DNA of 64,000 bases from Nocardia albiluteola. GTDB taxonomy: Bacteria; Actinomycetota; Actinomycetes; Mycobacteriales; Mycobacteriaceae. The DNA is taken from assembly GCF_018860155.1 (NCBI RefSeq), contig NZ_JAHKNI010000005.1, forward strand, positions 124,001 to 188,000, in the 5' to 3' direction. The position numbers were made by a program, and so were the translations under genes. Of the stretch, positions 24,151-33,518 are shown piece by piece (position 1 is the first letter of the stretch; each line of letters begins with the position of its first letter). The notes below the pieces were generated by a model. The model was not told the origin of the DNA. It was given only the letters and a program-made list of their open reading frames with translations, and made no database searches.

Positions 24151-25935
24151 GTGAGGATGAGGCTAGTGCGGGAATCGGTGCGTCCCTTGGCGGTCGCGGT
24201 GGCCGGTGCGGTTTCGCAGGCCATGTCGGTCGCGTTGCCTGTCGATGTGGCGGGAGCCGATCCGCTGGTCCGCCGCTCGGATCACGCCGATTTCCAATCC
24301 AATGTGGCCCTGTCGCTGGCCAAGAAGGTCGGCAAGCCGCCGCGCGAGGTCGCTGCCGCGATCACCGAGCAGCTGCGCGACGAGATCATCGCCGCGACCG
24401 AGCTGTCCGGCCCGGGCTTCGTGAACATCACCGTCACGGACTCCTCGATTTGGTCGCAACTCGGGGCGCGGCGTGCCGCGGACCAGTTGGGGGTGGGCGC
24501 ACCGCTGGAGGGTGAGCGGGTGGTGATCGACTATTCCTCGCCGAACATCGCCAAACAGATGCACGTGGGGCATTTGCGGACCACGATCATCGGTGACGCT
24601 TTGGCGCGGGTGCTGGGGTTCCTAGGCGCGCAGGTGATCCGGCAGATCCATTACGGGGATTGGGGCACCCAGTTCGGGATGCTGATCCAGTACCTCGACG
24701 AGCACCCGGAAGCCAAATGGCATCACGACGATCTGGCCGGGAATACCGACGCGCCGATCGAGGCGCTGGATCGGCTGTATCGGGCCGCACGGGCGAAGTT
24801 CGATAGCGATTCGGGTTTCGCTGATCGGGCGCGGGCCCGGGTGGTGGCATTGCAGGGCGGGGACGAGGCCACTCTGGGGGTGTGGCAGGACCTGGTGTCG
24901 GAGTCTCAGCACTCGTTCCAAGCCTTGTACGACCGGCTGGGGGTGTTGCTGACCTCGGAGGACGCGGCCGGCGAGTCCACCTACAACCCGTATCTGGACG
25001 AGGTGACCGACGAACTGGTCCGGGCGGGGATCGCCGTGGAGAGCGACGGTGCGTTGTGCGTGTTCTTCGACGAGTTCACCGGGCCGGACGGCAAACCCGC
25101 GCCGTTGATCGTGCGTAAATCCGACGGCGGATACGGGTATGCGGCAACGGATTTGGCCACGATCCGCTACCGGGTCCGCAAGCTCGAAGCGACCAAGATC
25201 CTGTATGTGGTTGACGCCCGCCAGGCTCAGCATTTCGAGATGGTGTTCGCCACCGCCCGCCGCGCGGGATGGCTGCCCGAGGATGTGGAGGCGATCCATG
25301 TGCCGTTCGGTACGGTCCTGGGTGCGGACGGTCGCCCGTTCAAGACCCGGTCCGGGTCGACGATTCCGCTGACCGAGCTGCTGGACTCCGCGGTGGATCG
25401 GGCGCGGGAGATCGTGCAGGAGAAGGCGCCGGATCTGGACGCGCAGACGCTTGAGCAGGTCGCCGAAGCCGCTGGTATCGGGTCGGTGAAATACGCGGAC
25501 CTGTCCGGGTCCCGGATCAAGGACTACGTGTTCGACGTGGACCGGATGGTCAACTTCACCGGCAACACCGGGGTCTACCTGCAGTACGCCCACGCCCGCA
25601 TCCGGTCAATCCTGCGCAACGTCCCGCCCGCTGAGGCCAACCCCACAGTCGATGTCGAGTTGGTGCTCGAACCGGCCGAGCGGGCGCTGGGCCTGTTGCT
25701 GGACGAGTTCGGCAAGGCGGTCACCGATGTGGGCGATTCGCTTGAGCCGCATCGCCTCGCTGGGTACCTGTTCGCGTTGGCGCAGGCATTCACGAGCTTC
25801 TACGAGGCGTGCCCGGTGCTCAAGGCCGCCGATCCCCGGGTCCGCGAGAACAGGATCGCACTGTGTCAACTGACCGGTGATACCCTGGCCAAGGGCCTGG
25901 AGCTGCTGGGAATTGCTGCGCCCGAACGCATCTGA
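24151..25935 (+). CDS. Second-copy arginyl-tRNA synthetase, full length
   Basis: A 594-residue class I synthetase with the ArgRS N-terminal domain (residues ~1-110), the HIGH motif as HVGH in SSPNIAKQMHVGHLRTT, the ArgRS-type KMSK-loop substitute FKTRSGSTIPL, and the helical DALR anticodon-binding domain at the C-terminus (QYAHARIRSILR onward). It looks catalytically complete and would charge tRNA-Arg. I believe it is an extra copy because of its neighbours. Possible roles are self-resistance to an arginine analogue or supply of arginyl-tRNA for a pathway. Translation starts at GTG 24151 or ATG 24157; a TAGGCT box lies at 24101-24106. Confidence 0.88.
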   Translation: MRMRLVRESVRPLAVAVAGAVSQAMSVALPVDVAGADPLVRRSDHADFQSNVALSLAKKVGKPPREVAAAITEQLRDEIIAATELSGPGFVNITVTDSSIWSQLGARRAADQLGVGAPLEGERVVIDYSSPNIAKQMHVGHLRTTIIGDALARVLGFLGAQVIRQIHYGDWGTQFGMLIQYLDEHPEAKWHHDDLAGNTDAPIEALDRLYRAARAKFDSDSGFADRARARVVALQGGDEATLGVWQDLVSESQHSFQALYDRLGVLLTSEDAAGESTYNPYLDEVTDELVRAGIAVESDGALCVFFDEFTGPDGKPAPLIVRKSDGGYGYAATDLATIRYRVRKLEATKILYVVDARQAQHFEMVFATARRAGWLPEDVEAIHVPFGTVLGADGRPFKTRSGSTIPLTELLDSAVDRAREIVQEKAPDLDAQTLEQVAEAAGIGSVKYADLSGSRIKDYVFDVDRMVNFTGNTGVYLQYAHARIRSILRNVPPAEANPTVDVELVLEPAERALGLLLDEFGKAVTDVGDSLEPHRLAGYLFALAQAFTSFYEACPVLKAADPRVRENRIALCQLTGDTLAKGLELLGIAAPERI

Positions 25936-25990
25936 CATCAGAATCAATTAGGCTGCGCCGATAGCGGTTGTCCTGCTACGGTTTTCGATC

Positions 25991-27157
25991 ATGGGCGCCC
26001 CGGTTCCGTTATCGGCCACAGAGTTCACCTCGATGACCAGGCTGTCCGACGCAGTCCGGGCGCACCGGGCTGAGCTGACCGCGGCCCTGCTGCGCGTGGA
26101 GACTCACCGCACCGCGGCCACCGAACTGGACTGGCTACTGGCCGGGTTGACCCCGAGCGCCAGGAACGCCTGGCTTACCCACCGGCGCGGCATCGGCACG
26201 GTGTTCGCGGCGACTCCGGCCACCCTGCCCCTGTATTCGACGCTCTTGTTCGCCCTCGCTCCCGCCCTGGCCGGAAACCATGTCGTGGTGCGAGCGGCCA
26301 GCGCCTCCCGAGACTGCGCGCGCCTGCTGATCACACTGGCCGCCGAGGCGGGCCTGCCGGTCGAGCTGAGTGACCAACCGTGGAGCGAGTTCGCCGCGAC
26401 CGCGACCGCGGATGCCGACGGGTTCGTGTACTGCGGCAGCGCCGAGCACGCCACCCAACTCGATCATGATCTGCCCGAGCACGTCCGTCTGATCTACCAA
26501 GGCCCCGGGGTGTGCGCCGGGATCGTCACCGACGCCGCTGACGTCCCGGACGCCGCGCGCTCGGTGATCGCGACCCGGTTGTTCAACAACGGCCAGGACT
26601 GCATGGCCACCGAACGCGTCTACGTCCACCGCGCCGTCTACAGCGAATTCGCAGAGGAGCTGATAATCGCAGCGGACGCGGTGCGGACCGGCGCCAACGA
26701 CGATCCCTCCACCCAGCTCGGCCCGCTGCTCATCGAGGGATTGACCGATCGGTGGCTGGCGAATCTGGGCGAGCACGGCACCGTCCTGCGCGACCCCCGT
26801 CGGAGCGAATCAGCCGGTGGGGTGGCGATCGTGGAGGCCGTCGCGGATGCTCCGATCGTGTTGGAGGAGAAGTATTGTCCGGCCTTGCCGGTGGTTTCCT
26901 ATCGTGACGAGCACGAGCTGGCCGAGATGCTCACACTCGGTGACTATGCCCTGGGGTTCACGGTATTCGGGCCGCAGCTACCGGCGTTCGGAACGCTCGA
27001 CTTCTGTCACATCGCGGTCGGTGGCAGCACACTGTACGAGCACGAAGACACCTGGGCGGCCTTCGGCGGACACCGCCGCACCACTCTGGTCCGCGGCCCC
27101 GGAACCCGCCGCACCGGCCCGGTCCTGGTTCCCTACGCGCTCTCGGACCCACTGTGA
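25991..27157 (+). CDS. Aldehyde-dehydrogenase-like protein, short and atypical
   Basis: The 388-residue protein is shorter than typical ALDHs (~480). It retains the catalytic Cys region (NNGQDCMATERVYVH, Cys near residue 204) and the C-terminal substrate part (EEKYCPALPVVSY). The motif that normally carries the general-base Glu (LELGG) reads LIYQGPG. Loss of that Glu is usual in acylating ALDHs and gamma-glutamyl-phosphate reductase (ProA), which work on activated carboxyl groups. It may reduce or form an activated carboxyl rather than oxidise an aldehyde. It overlaps the next gene by 4 bp (GTGA). No ribosome site is clear; ATG 26033 is an alternative start. Confidence 0.65.
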   Translation: MGAPVPLSATEFTSMTRLSDAVRAHRAELTAALLRVETHRTAATELDWLLAGLTPSARNAWLTHRRGIGTVFAATPATLPLYSTLLFALAPALAGNHVVVRAASASRDCARLLITLAAEAGLPVELSDQPWSEFAATATADADGFVYCGSAEHATQLDHDLPEHVRLIYQGPGVCAGIVTDAADVPDAARSVIATRLFNNGQDCMATERVYVHRAVYSEFAEELIIAADAVRTGANDDPSTQLGPLLIEGLTDRWLANLGEHGTVLRDPRRSESAGGVAIVEAVADAPIVLEEKYCPALPVVSYRDEHELAEMLTLGDYALGFTVFGPQLPAFGTLDFCHIAVGGSTLYEHEDTWAAFGGHRRTTLVRGPGTRRTGPVLVPYALSDPL

Positions 27158-28638
27158 GCCTGCCCCGCGTCCACACCCTCGTGCGAGACCACCCCGGCCT
27201 CAACCCCTTCCTACGCCACCTCGATATCCCCCCGCACGCACCCGTCTATTGGCATCCGAACGGGCACTTGCACCGATACGCCGAAAATGGTGAAGCACAA
27301 CATATTCCGATCACCACCTCGACGCTCCTGAATTGGATTGTGCGCCACGACCCGGACGAACTCTGGTCGTTCTGGCGGCACCATCTGCGTGGGCAGCGGG
27401 TCCTGATCGAGCACACCAGTATCAACCCGGTCCATCCGCTGCATCTGGGATCGATGCGCGGCACGGTAATCGGCTCCGGCCTGGCCCGACTGTTCCGGTC
27501 AGGCGGCGCGCAGGTCCAGACCCGCTACTTCGTCAACGACCTGGGCCGCCAACTACACATCCTGCAACGCGCCGCTGGCACCGCCCGCTGGGACAATGCC
27601 CCTACCGACTTGCGTTACGACGAAATCGTCGGCGTGCTCTACGCATTCGCGAATATGACCCTGGGCCGCCGCGCCGGCGACCTCGCCCGCCTCGGCGCCG
27701 AACACCCCTGGCTGGGCAAAGTCGTCGATCTCCACAGGCCACTGCCCGCCGCCGCGTCCATCCCCGAGTTGGTGAGGGCGATGGTCGCCGCAGCGGTCAC
27801 CGATATGAACCATATCGGCACGAGGATCGACGTCTTCGACTACGAAACCGACCTCGCCACCCAGCCCGATGCGGTCCTCGCACTGGCCGAGCAAGGCGAC
27901 CTGGTCCGGGTCAACGGCACCACCTGCCTGCGCCTGCCCGGCGGCCTCGTACCCGTCCAGCGCCGAGACGGCAGCCTGCTGTATTTCAGCCGCGATATCG
28001 CCAACACGATTCGCCGACGCCCTGAGACCTGGACCGCGATGCTGCACGTCATCGGCTCCGATCAGAACCTCCTGCAAACCGCCCTGCACCACGCGGTTCC
28101 GCACGCCTGCCTCGAGCACATTTCCTTCGGGCAGGTCACCCGTGCCGGGCGCCGGTACTCTGCCCGACAGAACCGGCTCACCACGATCCCTGATCTACTT
28201 CGCGAAGGCGGGCCCCAGCGTGTGCACGAGTATTCGCTCGCGCTGGCCCTGCATCGCCGTACCCGCCCCATCGACATCGCCCACCTGGACACCGCGCGGC
28301 CCCTACGAACCGTTCTGGCCGCCAGCCACGCTGGCGGCCGAGTCGGAGTCGATCGCGGGGCGCACCCGGATCTGCTGCGCCGCCTGATGATTACGCTACT
28401 GGGCACACCCAGCGTGTTGGCCCGCGACATCGATCGGCGCACCGTCCACGGCACCGCCCGACATCTGCTGCTGCTCTCCCGCCACTACACCGCCGCCACC
28501 CACACAGGTCCCGTTCCCGACGAACTCGGCGAATGGTTCCGCCGCACCCATACCCGACTTCTCGACCTGCTCGGCGTGCCGCCCCACGCGACTGAGTCAT
28601 CATCGAGCACAACGGAATTCACAAAGGTCAGCGCATGA
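27154..28638 (+). CDS. ArgRS-like class I synthetase core with altered HIGH motif
   Basis: The 494-residue protein aligns with the catalytic core and C-terminal helical domain of arginyl-tRNA synthetases. The signature usually read as NPxGPLHIGHxRG is NPVHPLHLGSMRG, so the second His of HIGH is Ser. The KMSK-equivalent loop reads SARQNRLTTIP. VLHVIGSDQNLL matches the ArgRS core, and the first ~85 residues lack the clear N-terminal domain of the full-length copy. It may form adenylates weakly, use another acceptor, or only bind. It is coupled by 4-bp overlaps to the ALDH-like and methyltransferase genes. Confidence 0.7.
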   Translation: MSLPRVHTLVRDHPGLNPFLRHLDIPPHAPVYWHPNGHLHRYAENGEAQHIPITTSTLLNWIVRHDPDELWSFWRHHLRGQRVLIEHTSINPVHPLHLGSMRGTVIGSGLARLFRSGGAQVQTRYFVNDLGRQLHILQRAAGTARWDNAPTDLRYDEIVGVLYAFANMTLGRRAGDLARLGAEHPWLGKVVDLHRPLPAAASIPELVRAMVAAAVTDMNHIGTRIDVFDYETDLATQPDAVLALAEQGDLVRVNGTTCLRLPGGLVPVQRRDGSLLYFSRDIANTIRRRPETWTAMLHVIGSDQNLLQTALHHAVPHACLEHISFGQVTRAGRRYSARQNRLTTIPDLLREGGPQRVHEYSLALALHRRTRPIDIAHLDTARPLRTVLAASHAGGRVGVDRGAHPDLLRRLMITLLGTPSVLARDIDRRTVHGTARHLLLLSRHYTAATHTGPVPDELGEWFRRTHTRLLDLLGVPPHATESSSSTTEFTKVSA

Positions 28639-29543
28639 AGGAACCGTTCAACATCGGTTACGCCGATGCCTCCGTCTACCAGGACATGCTCCCACCGCAT
28701 TACTACTGCGGCCGAGAAGACATCGACCTCATCTCAGACCACCTGCGCCGTATCTACGGAGAATCTCACCAGCACAGCAGGTTACGGGTCCTGGACCTAG
28801 GCTGTGGCCCTGGCCGCGTCACCACAGCACTGGCCCCCTACGCGCACACTCTGACCGGTACCGACAAAAGCTCGGGCATGATCGCCCACTTCCGCGACCG
28901 ATTCCCTGCCGCCGAAGCCGTCTGCGCCGACACCGAGACGGTGCTGGCACACTTCGCGGGCAACCGCCACTTCGACCTCATCGGCTCGTTCTGGTCGATG
29001 AGCTACCCACTGCTCGAATGCTACGAAACCACCACCGCCGACGGCGTCATCGTGACAAACGACCTCGACAGCAGCACCGCACGAGTGCACGCTCTCCTGA
29101 CGCATCTGATCGACTTGCTTGCCACCGACGGTCACTTAGTAATGCTGTTCTTCGACGCCGCCACCGCCGAGCAACGCCTCGTCACCCGTCTGTGGGAACG
29201 CATCCAGCCGTTCCCCGGCACCGGCCGCGACTTCACCTGGCAGCTTCTACTCGGCGCGCTCCAGGACGCCGAAGCCGCCGGGCGGGGACACCTCACCACT
29301 CACCGCCTGCCCGGCGTCGCCCTCACCCCGAGCGTCGAGGCCGCTGTCGATTGGTTCCGCATCGGCCATCTCAACACCTACCCTGACCTCGTCGAGGACC
29401 CGGACGTCATCGCCGAGATCACCGGCTTCGTCCAAGCGCACGCACACCGCGACGGCCGTGTCCTGATTCCGAGCGGCGTGCACCTGCTGGACTTCCACGC
29501 CCACACCGACCGAACCACTCACCTCCCCTCCGAACTTCAGTAA
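28635..29543 (+). CDS. Class I SAM-dependent methyltransferase
   Basis: The 302-residue protein has the SAM-binding motif VLDLGCGPGRV (about residues 53-63) followed by the acidic end of strand 2 (GTDKSSGM). The rest has the expected alternating fold (FDLIGSFWSMSYPLLECYE, GHLVMLFFDAA). The substrate is not evident. The ATG overlaps the preceding synthetase stop (ATGA), so it is translated together with it. A small-molecule or aminoacyl product is a reasonable target, but this rests only on context. Confidence 0.75.
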   Translation: MKEPFNIGYADASVYQDMLPPHYYCGREDIDLISDHLRRIYGESHQHSRLRVLDLGCGPGRVTTALAPYAHTLTGTDKSSGMIAHFRDRFPAAEAVCADTETVLAHFAGNRHFDLIGSFWSMSYPLLECYETTTADGVIVTNDLDSSTARVHALLTHLIDLLATDGHLVMLFFDAATAEQRLVTRLWERIQPFPGTGRDFTWQLLLGALQDAEAAGRGHLTTHRLPGVALTPSVEAAVDWFRIGHLNTYPDLVEDPDVIAEITGFVQAHAHRDGRVLIPSGVHLLDFHAHTDRTTHLPSELQ

Positions 29544-29552
29544 CACGACTCC

Positions 29553-30245
29553 ATGCCCGACCCCAGGCTTATCGCCGCAGCAACCGCAGCCGTGCACGAC
29601 GCCTTCGACGCCGCACCCGTGTTCGCGTGCCTCACAGGCAGCACCGCCACAGATACCGACACCGCCGACAGCGATATCGATCTGCTGGTCGTACTGCCGA
29701 ACGACCTACCCCTGCCCATCGCCGTTCAACAGCGAGAAACATTCACCCGCAACTACATTCGTCTCCATACTGTCCTCGGTCGACCGCCGGATCGGCAATG
29801 GCCAGCAGAAGTGTGCTATGCGACCGACCTCGACGCCGCGATCGACGGCGGCGCGTTCGACCTCGAATCCAACCCCCGCCTACGCCTCTGCCCTCTCGAC
29901 CACCCCCACCGCTACTGGGTCAGTATGACCGCCACGGCCATCCCGCTTATCGGTCACACCGCGCACCACCGATACGCCGCCCGATGCGCCACAGCGGTTA
30001 TCAACCACATCGGATTCAATCAACTCTCGACGGCCGGAGCAGGCTCTGAACAGCCCTTCGGCTGTCAAGCGCCTGAATGGACGCAATGGCACATCGACCC
30101 GACGCGCGTCGGCGGCACGCGCGTTCTTGAAGCAGCGCAGCGGAATCCGAACTACCGCCTATGGCGCAAACGGCTGCAGCCGCCCCGACATCCACCACAG
30201 CTCGACCGATGGACCGAACGCTGGCGTGAGATCGCCAGCGGTTAG
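29553..30245 (+). CDS. Nucleotidyltransferase-fold protein
   Basis: The 230-residue protein has the nucleotidyltransferase signature: Gly-Ser (CLTGSTATD), then Asp-x-Asp (SDIDLLVVL), which binds the metal-nucleotide. The strand spacing fits the minimal NTase/KNTase fold. The C-terminal half is Arg/His-rich and not assignable. It starts 7 bp after the methyltransferase stop and ends this five-gene coupled group (24151-30245). It could transfer AMP to a small molecule, or act as a toxin of the MNT type, though no HEPN partner is present. Confidence 0.7.
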   Translation: MPDPRLIAAATAAVHDAFDAAPVFACLTGSTATDTDTADSDIDLLVVLPNDLPLPIAVQQRETFTRNYIRLHTVLGRPPDRQWPAEVCYATDLDAAIDGGAFDLESNPRLRLCPLDHPHRYWVSMTATAIPLIGHTAHHRYAARCATAVINHIGFNQLSTAGAGSEQPFGCQAPEWTQWHIDPTRVGGTRVLEAAQRNPNYRLWRKRLQPPRHPPQLDRWTERWREIASG

Positions 30246-30444
30246 GGATCGTGCCGATCGCCGACCAGCACACCCTGGCGACTGCTCCGGAGTCCATCCC
30301 GCTGCGGCGCTTCCGATTACGTGCTGGGGTTGTGCCGTTCTGCGCTGTGATCGTGAAATTGTTGTGGTGGCTGGTGTTTGAGCGATCTTGTCGGTGGTGC
30401 GCGGTACGGTCTCGCCGAATACTCGAGCTTCGTAGTGAGGTGAG

Positions 30445-33222
30445 ATGGTCGAGCAGGTTGAGGTCGATCTGCGTTTGTGGGGGAAGTCGCGGGGGCTCCC
30501 GGGGGCGTACCCGTTGGTTTGTCATTTGTTGGATGCAGGGGCTGCGGCGGGAGCGTTGTGGGACCACTATTTGTCGCCTGGCCTGCGGCGGTTCCTGGCT
30601 CAGGGGATGGGGGTGAGCGAGTCGCATGCTCGGCAGCTGTTGGTGTTTTGGGCGGGTTTGCACGATGTCGGCAAGGCGATGGCGTGTTTCCAGGTACAGG
30701 ATGCGGTGGCTTTCGCTGCGGCGGAGGGGTATCCGGCGGTGGGGGGTCGCCGTGTGGGCCATGATTACGCGGTTCATGTCTGGTTGACCTCGGCACTGAT
30801 CGACCGGAATTTCGGTGAGGATGCCGCGAAGCTGGTTGCGCAGTTGCTCGGTGGGCATCATGGCTGCTTTTTCCGCCTGGATCGTCAAACGGTTGCCGCG
30901 CCGCTGGTTACGGTGCCCGAACTCGGCGACGGAGTCTGGGAAGCTCAGCGGCGGGCGCTGCTGGATGCTGTGTATCACGTTGCGGAAGAACCTGATCCGA
31001 TCGATTTCATGGATTGTGATACTGCCGCGATGGCATGCGGGGTGGTGATCCTCGCTGATTGGCTGGTGAGTCAGGTCGACTTCTTGGCATCGAGGTTGCC
31101 GTACGTGCCCGCGAGGGGAGACCTCGGCTCGTTGCGCGCGTTTTTCCGGGCCGCGGCGGCTGAAATGCCTGCATTGCTCCGGGCGTCGGGCCTCGGGCGG
31201 CTGCAGTTGCGACCGGGGAGCTTCGCGCAGGAGCATGGCCTGCTGCCGCCGAAGACACCGAATGCGTTGCAGCGCTCGGTATCGGAGAACCTGCCTGGCT
31301 TGTTGACCGGCGGGCCGGGGTTGGCGTTGGTGGTGGCTCCGATGGGGTTCGGTAAGACCGAGACCGCGCTGACGGCGGCGCGCTTGTTGGGGGAGGGGGC
31401 GGGTGCGCCGGGGATCTTCTTTGCCCTGCCGACCATGGCGACCGCCGATCCGATGTATAAGCGGTTGTCGGCCTATGGAATTCGCAGGGCTGTTGGGCCG
31501 GCCGCGCTGGCGTTGCTGCACAGTATGGCGTGGCTGAACTCGGCGTATCTGCCGGAGAACACCGATGCCGGGGTGAGCACCGGCGACGACTCCGGCGGCG
31601 ACGAATCTGCCCGGCGGTTCGTGATCGCGATCTCCGAATGGCTGATGGGTGCCAAACGCGGTCTGCTGGCACCGTGGGCGACAGGCACGATCGACCAGGT
31701 TCTGCTGGCCGGCCTGCGGGGCCGTCACAATATGCTGCGCATGCTCGGGTTGGCCGGGAAAGTCCTGGTGGTCGACGAGGTTCACGCCTACGACCCGTAT
31801 ATGCAGCAGCTTCTGTGCCGGGTACTGGTTTGGCTGGGCCGGTTGGGGGTTCCGGTGGTGCTGCTGTCCGCGACACTGCCCCAGCGGATTGCCCGGCGGC
31901 TGGTCGGGTCCTACCTCGAGGGGGCCGGGCATGGGCTGGAGGGGTTTTCGTTCCGCTATCCGGGCTGGCTGTATGCGGACGCGGGTACCGGCGCATTGAC
32001 CGTGTTCGATGTCGACTGCCCGAGAACCGAATTGGAGATCTCGCTGCGATCTGTACCGCTGGGCCCGGACCGCACCCTGGACCGGATCGGGGTGCTGCGG
32101 CGGATCCTGGAGCCGCTGATCTGCTCGTCCGATGGTTGTGTCGGGATCATCTGCAACACCGTTGCCGAGGCTCAGCAAACCTATCGAGACCTTCGGGCGT
32201 GGTTCGACGAGCTGAGAGATCAGGGGCGCGTGCCAAGGCTGATCGAGTTGCATGCCCGGTTCCCGGCGGACCGGCGTGGGGAGCTGACCGACCAGATCAT
32301 CGCCCGCTACGGCAAAGACGGTGATCGGCCCCGGGGAGTCGTTGTTGCCACGCAGGTCATCGAACAATCAATCGATCTTGATTTCGATCTGGTGATCAGC
32401 GATCTGGCCCCAGCCGCGTTGCTTCTCCAACGGGCGGGGCGAGGGCATCGGCATGCGGACAATCCGCGTCCCACATGGGGTGCCACACCGCGCCTGGAGG
32501 TGCTGGTGCCGACGAACTCTCAGTTCGCGATGACGATTCCACCGTCGTGGCGGAGTATCTACCCGCGGTCGCTGATGCGGCGGACCTGGGAGTCTCTGGT
32601 CGAGCGCGCGACGGGGAACAGGCATGCGGGCTTCGATGCGGATACCGATCGGATCCAGTGTGAATGCGCGATTCCGGATAACGTTCAGGAACTCATGGAG
32701 CAGGTCTACGACGACGACTTCGCCGCTGGCCGCATGGAGCCCGACGACATGGAGACCGTCGCCGACGAGCAGGTGCAGCGCGCGCTGGCCGGCATGATGG
32801 TCATTCCCGAACCCCCCCTTCTCGAAATCGAAGGGCTTCACCGCCTGACCGACCGCGATCTGGACGAGGAACTGTTCGTGACTCGTCTGGGAGCCGACTC
32901 GGGACGGGTCGTCTGGTGCTACACCGACACCGACAACAATCACTGGCTCGATCCCGCCCACACCGTCCCATTGCCCGAGGTCGGTGCGGGCCCGAACGGC
33001 CGATTCGCCAAGGACCAAGTGAAAGCCGTTCTGGCCAAGTCGATCCCTGTGCCTGGCACGTGGGTTGCGCATCCGGCCGAGCAGAACCTGCCTCCCAAGA
33101 CCTGGGACACGAATCCGTACCTGCGCAAAATCCTGCTGCTCATCGAGGAGACCGACCAACCCGGACGGGCGCGGCTCGGGACCAGATGGTGCGGTCTGGA
33201 TAAAGATCTGGGGCTCTCATGA
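30445..33222 (+). CDS. cas3: Cas3 HD nuclease-helicase, type I-E
   Basis: A 925-residue protein with an N-terminal HD nuclease (HDVGK at about residue 73 and GHHGCFF at about 136) and a superfamily 2 helicase. The helicase has Walker A in MGFGKTE (about 299), DEVH (about 443), SATLP (about 474) and motif VI QRAGRGHRH (about 662). Cas3 is recruited by Cascade to unwind and degrade target DNA. It is the first gene of the locus; a 209-bp gap after it holds no clear gene, then a 28-codon frame and cas8e. Length is normal and all motifs are intact, so interference should be possible. Confidence 0.93.
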   Translation: MVEQVEVDLRLWGKSRGLPGAYPLVCHLLDAGAAAGALWDHYLSPGLRRFLAQGMGVSESHARQLLVFWAGLHDVGKAMACFQVQDAVAFAAAEGYPAVGGRRVGHDYAVHVWLTSALIDRNFGEDAAKLVAQLLGGHHGCFFRLDRQTVAAPLVTVPELGDGVWEAQRRALLDAVYHVAEEPDPIDFMDCDTAAMACGVVILADWLVSQVDFLASRLPYVPARGDLGSLRAFFRAAAAEMPALLRASGLGRLQLRPGSFAQEHGLLPPKTPNALQRSVSENLPGLLTGGPGLALVVAPMGFGKTETALTAARLLGEGAGAPGIFFALPTMATADPMYKRLSAYGIRRAVGPAALALLHSMAWLNSAYLPENTDAGVSTGDDSGGDESARRFVIAISEWLMGAKRGLLAPWATGTIDQVLLAGLRGRHNMLRMLGLAGKVLVVDEVHAYDPYMQQLLCRVLVWLGRLGVPVVLLSATLPQRIARRLVGSYLEGAGHGLEGFSFRYPGWLYADAGTGALTVFDVDCPRTELEISLRSVPLGPDRTLDRIGVLRRILEPLICSSDGCVGIICNTVAEAQQTYRDLRAWFDELRDQGRVPRLIELHARFPADRRGELTDQIIARYGKDGDRPRGVVVATQVIEQSIDLDFDLVISDLAPAALLLQRAGRGHRHADNPRPTWGATPRLEVLVPTNSQFAMTIPPSWRSIYPRSLMRRTWESLVERATGNRHAGFDADTDRIQCECAIPDNVQELMEQVYDDDFAAGRMEPDDMETVADEQVQRALAGMMVIPEPPLLEIEGLHRLTDRDLDEELFVTRLGADSGRVVWCYTDTDNNHWLDPAHTVPLPEVGAGPNGRFAKDQVKAVLAKSIPVPGTWVAHPAEQNLPPKTWDTNPYLRKILLLIEETDQPGRARLGTRWCGLDKDLGLS

Positions 33223-33431
33223 GCACGAGTCGCACGTACCCGATTGCCCAATGCCGACCGGGTTGTAACTGCAATGCTATGCGGTTCGATGTCCAGCAAT
33301 AGCTCGCCTCATGGTCCTTGGCGAGGCACTCGTCTGCTGCTGGCCACGGTGCTGACCGCGCCGTTCCTGGCCGCACAGTTCGTCATGTCGACCGTAGGTC
33401 CTCATATCGTCAGGGAGAAAGGAATTTCGTT

Positions 33432-33518
33432 GTGACAGAACAGATTTGTCCTATGCGCACCCCACCTTATGAGAACTTCCGGATCTGCATGGAATCCCCC
33501 CTCGGAGCCAATCAGTGA
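33432..33518 (+). CDS. Candidate 28-residue leader peptide before cas8e
   Basis: A short frame starts at GTG 33432, with purine-rich AGAAAGGAA 7-15 bases before it, and ends in TGA that overlaps the GTG start of cas8e (GTGA). This is the same coupling seen between the other cas genes. The product (VTEQICPMRTPPYENF...) is not recognised. It could couple translation of cas8e to the upstream leader, or be chance. Support is position only. Confidence 0.25.
   Translation: MTEQICPMRTPPYENFRICMESPLGANQ

Noticed and set aside
30016..32367. A 783-codon frame antisense to cas3
   Set aside because: Pro/Arg/Gln-rich composition typical of shadow frames in high-GC DNA; cas3 on the other strand is complete.
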